64,000 nt of DNA from Rhizophagus irregularis (taxonomy: Eukaryota; Glomeromycota; Glomeromycetes; Glomerales; Glomeraceae): NCBI RefSeq assembly GCF_026210795.1, contig NC_089458.1, forward strand, positions 2,496,001-2,560,000, written 5' to 3'. Shown here piece after piece: positions 55,601 through 64,000 of the stretch. The position numbers and the translations under genes were made by a program. Positions within the stretch are counted from its first letter, which is position 1, and the number at the start of each line of letters is the position of its first letter. The notes below the pieces were generated by a model. That model was not told where the DNA came from. It ran no database searches and saw only the letters and a program-made list of their open reading frames with translations.

Positions 55601-58016
55601 TAATTCTGCAAGAAATTAAAATTTTTAAACCTTCAGGAAGGAACTTCGGAAGTTGTTCAAACCATTGATGAAAAATCCTTTTCGAATTCGTTGAAAGGAC
55701 TTGAACTTTACAAGGATGGAATTATTACTGAAATGATTGACGGAAGGTATTTAGAAATTTAAATTATTATTTTTTTAAAAAAAAAAATTATTGAATATTG
55801 ATTGACGCATAATTGTCACCTTTTTTTTTAGTCCACAAATTCTTGCTGGAACGTTGGAAAAATTGTTGTCTAGATTAATCGACGAAGAAGAAAAAGGTAT
55901 CGTATATAATTCGGTGTATTATTTAATGTGATTATGAAATATTAATAATTTATTTATTATATAGATACCGAATTTATCGATTGTTTCTTGTTAAACCATA
56001 TTCTCTTTATATCATCAGAATTTTTATTACAAGAAATGATTAACAGATACCGAATTTTTAATTCGCGAAATGATGATGATAAATTAGACATCCAACAGCG
56101 AACGTTTCTTAAAAAGTAAGTGATTTTGATATATACAATTTTCTGCTTTATTATACCAGATAATTTGTCACGTGATATCATTTAATTCATCGAACGATAT
56201 TTGTTTTTAGTATAATATCGGTACTTTATCGATGGGTAACCATTCAACCACAAGATTTTCAAATTGATATGACTTTACGTGATAGTATGAGTACATTTTT
56301 GACAGATGAAGTTACGGAAGAAGAATTTCAATCAGAAGTTAGTAAAATAAAAACAATATTAGAGATTCAGGTTAGTTTTTTTTTTAGATTTCTTTTGAAT
56401 TTTGAATCTCACAATAAATTTCCTTTGAATTTTAAATCTCACAATAAATTCCTTTTGAATTTTAAATATCACAATAAATCTAAAATTATTGTTATAGTCT
56501 CTAATTTCGATTGATAAAATTAAGAATCAAAGGAAAAGTCAATCGACCACAACAACTTTCACAAACACTGATAATATACCACGACCAATAATATCAGATT
56601 CTTCACCATTATTAGAATTCGAGTCAAAAAATATAGCAAAATATTTAACATTAATAGATTTTGCTGTATTAAAATCCATGACATTTTTCGATATTACAAT
56701 ATGGTGGAAAAAGAGAAAAGCGTTGGAAAACAGTGGGAGTTCTAATAATGCTCTCGGCAGAGAGAATCAATCGATCAATCTTATCGAAAGTCATTTAGAT
56801 TCTTTTATAAGAAGATCCAACATGGTAATTAAATAAATTACCAGAAATTTTTATCATTACCATGTTTAATACTAAGTTTTGAAATATTTCCAATTACAGA
56901 TAAGTCATTGGATCGCGCATGAGATTTGCAGTTTAAAAACTGTTAAGGCGCGTCGAACTTTACTTCACAAATTCATTGAAACAGCGAGAGTACGTATTAA
57001 CAAAGATTTTCATACTAACAATGGTTTTCAATAAGATCATAACGTGACTTATAAGGAACAATTCTCTTTTTAATTAGTACTGTCGCGAATATAATAATTT
57101 TCATATTGCTTCATGCATTGCGTTGGCTTTGAACTCACGTCCAGTACAACGTTTAGTTAAAACATGGGAATCACTTTCACATCAAGATATAATGACTTCT
57201 CAAAGTATTGAAGAATTAATTGATCCTTCAAGAAATATGAGAAAGTATAGAAAATCATTGGCAAATGCTAAACCTCCTGTTATACCATTTTTTGGTAATC
57301 CTTTATTTAATTTTCTTGTTTAACAATCTTTCGTATATATTAATTACTAACTTTTTTATCCTATAATGATAGCAATATTTCTTAAAGATTTAACGTTTAT
57401 AATTGAAGGAAATCCAACTTATATACGTAATAAACATTATATATCCTCAGCACCTTCAACACCAACGATTTCAACATATCCTGATTCAAGAGAATCTTCT
57501 ATACCTAGTACACCCACAACACCATCATTTCCACCTTCCTTACACAATTCCCTTAATTCATATAATTCACTCCCATTATCAACAATGCAAGAACCGTTAA
57601 TTAATTTTGAAAAATTTAGATTTTTAACAAAAAACATTCGTAATATTAATCGTTATACTTCAGAATCATATTCTTTTATCAATCAATTATCAAGACCTCC
57701 AAAAATTTTAACATCAAATTTTTCATTATTATCTGATCAACCCGATTTAATCAATACATATAATTCATTAATAAACAATAATTTAAGTGGCAACGGATGT
57801 AACAATAGTATTAATAATATATTTAATAATGGAGGTGGTGGAAGTAAACCTGCACCACTAGATCACATTGGTGAAGTAATAGAAAGAAGAATGTTTGCAG
57901 CTGCTGGATCTATTTTTGGTGATAACGTTACTATTTCTATGTTAAATGGTAATGAATTAGAAGCTGAGTTAATGACTTTAAGCTTAGAGGCTGAACCTGC
58001 AGTTAATGTTATATAA
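52628..58016 (+). CDS. Ras guanine nucleotide exchange factor
   Basis: About 17 exons, giving roughly 1,350 residues; representative blocks are 52628-53064, 53156-53652, 54125-54331, 54415-54712, 54780-55398, 56209-56369, 56499-56823, 57078-57294 and 57372-58016. The first two thirds are Ser-rich and low in complexity. A RasGEF-N domain spans about 55638-56369 (LPEDVKS-type helices, then LYRWVTIQPQDFQIDMTLRD). The catalytic CDC25 domain follows (KYLTLIDFAVLKSMTFFDI, ISHWIAHEICSLKTVKARR, YNNFHIASCIALALNSRPV, IPFFG then IFLKDLTFI). It promotes GDP release from Ras-family GTPases, as Cdc25/Ste6-type regulators do in fungi. There is no SH3 domain that I can see. Several exon borders are approximate. 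Confidence 0.88.
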
Positions 58017-59361
58017 GGAAATTTTTTTTCCAAACATTCTTCTTTTAAAATACTTCATCATATTTTTTTTTTTTTTTGCTCTCGTTTCCTTATTATTTTT
58101 TTTCTTAGTTTATTATTTGTACATTTGTAAAATACACAAATTTTGTATTTCTTTCATATATAACTTTTTTTTTTGTTTTTGTTATGAATAGTTTGAAACA
58201 TAATTCATCCCTTTATTCATTTTTAATTATTTTTATCAATTTTAAATAATTCACTTTCTTTTAATTTTACCTTTTTTTTTTTTATAAGAAAAAAAAATTA
58301 TAATATAACCAAAAAATTTTGATGTAAAAAAAAAAAAATGATTACAATATTATATTATATACAAGATGAACAATTAGATAATAAAAAAAATTATTGTGAT
58401 CTAAATTGTGAGAGTTTATAGAGTTTTTGATGTTTTGGATTTTTGACTTTAAAATAAAATTTCCCGTCAGTATTAAGTAAAGATTTTAATATGAACAAAC
58501 AAGACAGACAGATCAGGAATTAATTGAATGATATAACGGTGCTAGTCTAAAGAAAGTGTCTAAAGCGAAAGTCAATAATTTACAATAGGTACAATTATAT
58601 AGATAGAATTTTGAAAAAAAAAAAATGGGGTATGATCCCAAACAACTATAGTGACAATTTGAAATCGAAATTCCTGAAAACTTGATACAATATTTATAAT
58701 ATTCTGTCATGTTCAATATCCCTTTAATATATTAAAATATTCTGGTACAATTTCATGTATTTTATCTTATTCCACTTTTTAATAAATTTTCTTGAATTTT
58801 CGTGATAATTATTTAAAGTAAGAAGTTTTTAATGAATAAATATTTATATTTTACACATGTCAAAATCGCAGTATATATAAATATATAACTTTACAGCTTT
58901 CAAACAAATATATACATAATAAGAGGACTATCACAAATCAAAAATTATGCTATTGCAGATGATCGTCTCAATAATCGTAATAATATAATTATGGGCGGCG
59001 CCAGCAAAAACACGAATGCGGTGAATTAATCGGATTAACAATATTAGACTTAAAAACAAGTTCTAAAACTGCAAAACGTCTATCAACTTATTTTTATAAT
59101 TTTAGTACCTAAATTTATTTTTATAATGTTTGAAAATTGCTTGAATGACAGAATTTCAATTCGGGACTATACAGACAGCATTTTGCTTGTGAATTCATCA
59201 AGTTCAAGTCTACTTTCTATTGTAAAATTCAGTCATGTAATCTGATAATCCATATGGAGGATGTTTATTTAAATAAAATAATGATGTCAAAATTATTAAA
59301 TTTCTTTTTAAATATCAACCTTTAATTATACGTGTTTAAATTGATAGCATGTATTGTAATA
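58017..59361. other. Convergent intergenic region without a gene
   Basis: AT-rich sequence between the 3' ends of RasGEF and uS9m, with T- and A-runs that probably include the polyadenylation regions of both. No gene is supported; short frames near 58513-58716 have no features. Confidence 0.6.
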
Positions 59362-60540
59362 TTAACGTTTGACCCTAAAATTATGAATAAATTGTTATTA
59401 TTATGCTTAATGAACAGTTGAATACATCACAAATAAAAAAAATATTTAATATACCATGTGTATCTCTTTCTTGCCTTTGCAAGACCCGGTTTCTTACGTT
59501 CGACAACACGAGTATCGCGTGTAACAAGATTGGCTAGAAAGAAAGGTATGTTATTATCACTTATTATACTTATTATCACAAAGGAATATGACCAAAAATA
59601 AGAAGTGATTTATTTACCTGCTCTTAAAATTGGTTTGAGATCAGAATCGTGTATGATCAAAGCTTTAGTGATCCCATGAGCAATTGCATCTGCTTGACCT
59701 TTATGAAAAAAATAGATTTAGAAATAATTCTCTTCGCAATTCATAAACAAAAATTAAAGAGTATTCACCTGTTGTACCTCCTCCCTTAACTTTTGTCCAA
59801 ACATTATATTTTCCAAGCAAGTCAGTTACTTGAAATGGATATAATATTGACTCACGATCTTTCATTAAAGAAAAGTATTCCGCCATTGGTTTTCCATTAA
59901 CGATTACATGCCCATCACCTTCTACCACCCAAACTTGAGCAACTGCTTCCTTTCTTTTTCCTAATGTAAAAGCTCTTCCAAATTGATCGACGGTTTTCAT
60001 TGCTTCTAAAAGTTTTTTCTCTTTTTCTAGATCATAACGTCTAAATAAATCCAAAAAATTATGTAATTGAGGTGCAATTTCAGGTATTATAATATTTAAT
60101 TGATTCAATTTTTGTATGATCGTACGGTATTGATGTGTTTTTAAACATAAACCTAATTTTTCATCTAAACGTTGTTTTAATATCCATAAAGTTGGTAAAA
60201 CATTTTTATCTTTCAATTTAGGTGTTTTTCTATATTTAAATATAAGATCATCAAGTTGTATAATAAGATCATTATAAGTTGGTTTTCCTGTAAAATATGA
60301 AATTGATTGAGGTATTTCACGATTTGATAATATATCAATTGATTCATATTTATTCTCTTTACTAATAGTAGTAGTAGTGGTATAATAACGGAAATTTACA
60401 AAAGGGTTTATAATATTTGAATTTCTATTACATGATTTTAGAATAATGGACTTTTTTATATTTGATTTTAAATTATTTCCTAATACTTTTTCGGAAACTT
60501 TATAAACAAATTGTAATTTAGAAGTTAATGAAGTTAACAT
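59362..60540 (-). CDS. MRPS9: Mitochondrial ribosomal protein uS9m
   Basis: Four exons: 60540-59769, 59698-59618, 59533-59455 and a 13-base last exon 59374-59362; 314 residues in phase. The N-terminus MLTSLTSKLQFVYKVSEKVL is basic and hydroxylated, fitting a mitochondrial presequence. The uS9 core is clear: GKRKEAVAQVWVVEGDGHVI, NGKPMAEYF, KGGGTTG, GQADAIAHGITKALI, then VTRDTRVVERKKPGLAKARK and the terminal WVKR. The protein sits in the head of the small subunit, and its basic C-terminal tail reaches the P-site tRNA. Conserved KR at the very end comes from the tiny last exon. Confidence 0.93.
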
Positions 60541-60723
60541 AATTTCATAGAAAAAGAGAAAAAAAAAAATTTTGTAGATGTCTAAAATAAAATGTGACCG
60601 ATTTGTAACACCCAGAATTGATCATCGATCTGTGCATTTTTTTGCGTTAAAAAAAGAGTTAAAAGTAAAATAATAATTAAAATAATTGTAAAAAATATGA
60701 TCCCAACATAGTCTTTTAACCTA

Positions 60724-60897
60724 CAGTCGGCCCTCGATACAACGAACCCTCCGATTTTCACCTCAAATTCTCTATAAAATTATATCGAAGAATTTAAAAA
60801 AATTTAATTGGCTGATTCGTTATAAACGAGGGATATTTTGATGTATATGAGAGAAAGATTCAGTATAAAGCGAGTTCGTTATATTGAGGGCTGACTA
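60724..60897. mobile_element. Tc1/mariner-like MITE, about 174 bp
   Basis: CAGTCGGCCCTCGATACAAC at the left faces GTTATATTGAGGGCTGACTA at the right. TA precedes the left end; the right end has diverged by a base or two. It is related to the copy at 44539-44709. It lies between uS9m and EBP2; the rest of 60541-61537 holds no gene, with an (AT)n tract near 61380. Confidence 0.65.
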
Positions 60898-61537
60898 ATA
60901 TTAAAATATATTAATTCGCGATTTACAATATGAATTAATCAATTTAATTTCAGATACTCAAGTCAATCGAATGTATGATCCTGAATAAGAAATAAATGAA
61001 TGAATTACTTTTTACTCATAAGACTACACTCCGTAAATCAGGTGGTATCAGATCATTCCACTAATTTTCTGAATTATAAGAATATTTCTTATTATCCTTA
61101 ACGCAATATCCAATCTCCAATCATGATTGAAAACATGTTTGCAATCATTTGATTAATAATAACTTTTTACCAAATTTATCGGTTCATTATATTAAATGAA
61201 ATGTTTCACGATGTTCTCCTGGTTGTATAAATGTCTCGATAGCCTCGCCTAGGTTGTTTCAAAGAATGCTATCAATTAAATCCTTTAGTTCATAAGTTGA
61301 AAGGGGAAAGAATTGAAATAATTGTATTTTTTCTTAAAATAGTCAATTATAATTTCAAAAAAAAATGAGGACTTCCATATATATATATATATATATAAAA
61401 TGAAAATAACAAACAATAAATAATAAGTTAGGCTGAATTATGTAAATTCCGGCCGGAATTAAGATCTCGAAATATGAGTGATACAATTTTTGATCAAATT
61501 CGATGTCAAATTTTTTTTTTTTTCGAATTTTATAAAG

Positions 61538-62929
61538 ATGCCCATTAAAGCCATTAAAGCCATTAAAGCGGAAGAAACTGCAAAAGACCTTTCTAAAGAG
61601 GAAGATTCCGATACTCAACACGTTAAAGAGTCTGATGAATCTAGTTCAGATTCTACTGAAGAAGAGGAAGAGGAGGTAGAGGAGGAAGAAGGGGGAGTCG
61701 CGTTAGACGATTTATCTGAGGAAGAGGTGGACGAAGATGTTGTACCTCAACAGCATGTCACAATAAATAATAAGGTAAATAATTATATTAAAGAATAATC
61801 AATTGCTTTACTAATTTGCTTTTTAAGTTAACCAAATTTAAATATTGTCAAGTCAGTATTAAAAAAAATTTATCAAGATATTAAGCTTGATGTACCGTGG
61901 ATTGAAACCCAAGCGATAACTTCTTTAGAACCTGCAAATATCAAGGATATTAATAACGACATAGAACGTGAATTAACATTGTAAGATATTATTATTATTA
62001 TTATTATTATTTTATTATACTAGTTTTTTTTTATAAATGTACTTGAAAATTTTATTAGTTACAAGCAAGCACTTGAAGCAGCTGTAGAAGGACGTAACAA
62101 AACTACAGAGTTGGGAGTAGCATTTTCTAGACCTGATGATTATTTTGCAGAAATGGTAAAATCTGACGAACATATGACAAAAATACGTAAAAAATTAATT
62201 GATGAGGAACAAAAAATAAAAGCGAGTGAAGATGCCAGACGTAAACGTGAATTAAAGAAATTTGGCAAAAAAGTTCAAATTGAACGTTTACAAGAACGTC
62301 AAAAACAAAAAAGAGAAGATCTAGAAAAAATTAAAGCTATGAAAAAAAGTATGATAATTCTTAATACATATTTTTTTTAAGGTTTAACTAAAAAGATATT
62401 AATAAATTGCTCTTTTTTTTCATAACTTTTAATTTAGAAAGGAAAGGTATTGAAGATACTGCTGTGGATGATGATTTTGAAATTGCTTTAGAAGAAGCTG
62501 CTGATAAGGATAATAGACCTAATAATAATAGACCTAACAAAAAACAAAAAACTGGAAAACCTTCTAAACGTACTTATAAGGTATCGACCATAAGATTGTA
62601 ATTTTAAACATTTTATTTTTTCAAAATAATTTAACTTTTTTATAATTTAAAAGGATACTAAATTTGGCTTTGGCGGAAAGAAACGTCATGCTAAATCAAA
62701 TACTGCACAATCTTCTGGTGATTTATCAATATTTGATGGTGGAAAATCCACAAAAAAAGTACGTCGTAAGATTTAAAACATATATATGTATAGGTTTTTT
62801 TTTGTTGAGGAGAATAATATTTAAGTGATTTTTTGATTTTTTTTTATTTCTTTATAACTATAGAAGAAAATCACAAAAACGCGCCCTGGAAAAGCTAGAC
62901 GTCAAGCTGCAAGAAATAAAAGACAATGA
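61538..62929 (+). CDS. EBP2: rRNA-processing protein EBP2
   Basis: Six exons: 61538-61774, 61853-61980, 62059-62348, 62438-62580, 62654-62758, 62864-62929; 322 residues in phase. The start MPIKAIKAIKAEE is preferred over an upstream in-frame ATG because that extension is hydrophobic and Phe-rich. An acidic N-terminal tract (EEEEEVEEEEG) leads to the EBP2 core: YQDIKLDVPWIE, RPDDYFAEMVKSDEHM, KKFGKKVQIERLQERQKQK, KFGFGGKKRHAK, and a basic nucleolar-type end RPGKARRQAARNKRQ. Yeast Ebp2 acts in the nucleolus in 27S pre-rRNA processing and 60S assembly. The family match is strong along the whole length. Confidence 0.93.
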
Positions 62930-64000
62930 AAAATTATTTAATTATTTTTTTTTGTTCAAACAGTTCATTCAAATCTTATAATTTTATTAATGAATAATAT
63001 TATTTTTTTTAAAAAAAAATAAAATAAAATAAAAAATGTATTACATTTGACTGTAAACAATTTTAATTTTCTGTACATAATCAAATAAAATTTTTTGATA
63101 TTTTTGCATCATTCTTTTAAATTAAATGATATTTTATATTATGGCTTTACAAGTTTTACACAAGAACAGGCGTGTTTATGTCAATTTTTATTATAAAGAA
63201 ACCTAGATTTAACGTTATTATATTTGCCTAAGTCCTATCCTACCCGACATATTTTTTTAGGACCAAGCTTCTATTGGTGTGTTAAAGCATATAAGAAATA
63301 CTTTATTATAGTTGCTTCTACTGAAATATATACATATATACTGAAATAAAGTGCGAGTTGAATCACTAATAAATAAGAGAAGCCAAATGAATTGACTTAT
63401 TAAAAAGAATAAAAGAGTTGAAATTCTTTTACTTTAAAAAAGACTTGAGAAACTTTTAGAGAAATTTTTAGAAGCGTAAAAAAATATGAAATGTAATCAG
63501 TAATGTAATCATATATATACATTTAAAGTTTTTTAATAATTTTAACAGTTTCCATATTAGATATTTTAAATATTAGTTTCGTCTCTGTTTTTATCCCGTA
63601 TGACAAACAAATTTTATATTTCGATAGCCAATTATATTCATAATCATGTTAAATTGGTCCAACTTTCCCAACGGAAAGTCAGTAAATATCAAGACTTTTA
63701 TTATTTATCGTAAATATTGTATCGATACCTTGACATTCTTTATTTCCTTCGCATCCCTTGTATTATATTTTTCTTTCTTTCCTCGCGTGCCAGCACGTTA
63801 GTCATATTTACCTATAAGTTTTTCTCGTTACCATATTAGGCATCTGTTATTTCTACACTAGATTTAGTTTGGACTACTAATAACGCGAACAAAATTTATT
63901 AAATTTTTTTTTTATTTCTATATAGATAACGATAGTTTTTATTTGGTATTCGAGCCTCTCATCTACATTAAACGAAAAATAAAATTAACGACTACTTAAA
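62930..64000. other. AT-rich downstream region without a gene
   Basis: A T-rich 3' region of EBP2 followed by AT-rich intergenic DNA to the window end. No open frame, tRNA or repeat that I can support was seen. Confidence 0.6.

Noticed and set aside
61355-61621. Minus-strand frame with an IYIYIY tract near the EBP2 start
   Set aside because: It covers an (AT)n tract and the antisense of EBP2.

Overview
The window looks like nuclear DNA of an arbuscular mycorrhizal fungus (Glomeromycotina, most like Rhizophagus). The basis is very AT-rich intergenic DNA, short GT-AG introns, three conserved eukaryotic housekeeping genes, and several protein families that I recognise from memory as expanded in Rhizophagus irregularis. 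No database was searched.

Left flank (1-4722). An eroded gene remnant is interrupted by a 2.7-kb non-autonomous DNA transposon with CACTG ends and a 3-bp target duplication. The transposon is largely filled by a tandem array of roughly 16 hairpin-bearing units of about 115-140 bp. A 0.3-kb inverted-repeat element follows in gene-free AT-rich DNA.

Giant element (4723-44085, 39.4 kb). One virus-like element with terminal inverted repeats (TIRs) occupies most of the window. Its TIRs are about 2.0 kb, each capped by a perfect 50-bp palindrome, and AATGC flanks both sides. It is richer in GC and denser in genes than the host DNA. It carries a family-B DNA polymerase, a primase-helicase, an A32-like packaging ATPase, a retroviral-type (rve) integrase, a Vsr/PD-(D/E)XK-like nuclease, an HTH protein, a tyrosine-recombinase-like protein and several coiled-coil proteins. 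Instead of a recognisable double-jelly-roll capsid it has a 937-residue retrotransposon-Gag-like protein with a zinc knuckle, an overlapping retropepsin-like frame, and a second smaller Gag-like protein. It is best placed near Polintons/Mavericks, but the polymerase type and the Gag module do not fit the textbook Polinton. Many core genes are broken, so it is treated as a fossil of moderate age. The cargo genes look whole.

The middle of the element carries fungal-style intron-containing genes: two lineage-specific families with PD-(D/E)XK-like motifs, and a two-exon Crinkler-type gene (header, nuclease-like domain, protein kinase). It also holds a SINE, a fold-back MITE, a hAT MITE inside the primase-helicase, and two copies of an unexplained sequence that may be structured. 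The arrangement suggests a mobile vehicle that replicates, packages and integrates like a virus and carries effector-type cargo.

Right flank (44086-64000). This is ordinary host sequence: a mariner-like MITE, cytosolic leucyl-tRNA synthetase (-, 10 exons), a 3.4-kb AT-rich divergent intergenic region, a RasGEF (+, about 17 exons), mitochondrial ribosomal protein uS9m (-, 4 exons), another mariner-like MITE, and the rRNA-processing protein EBP2 (+, 6 exons). No tRNA, rRNA or CRISPR was seen.
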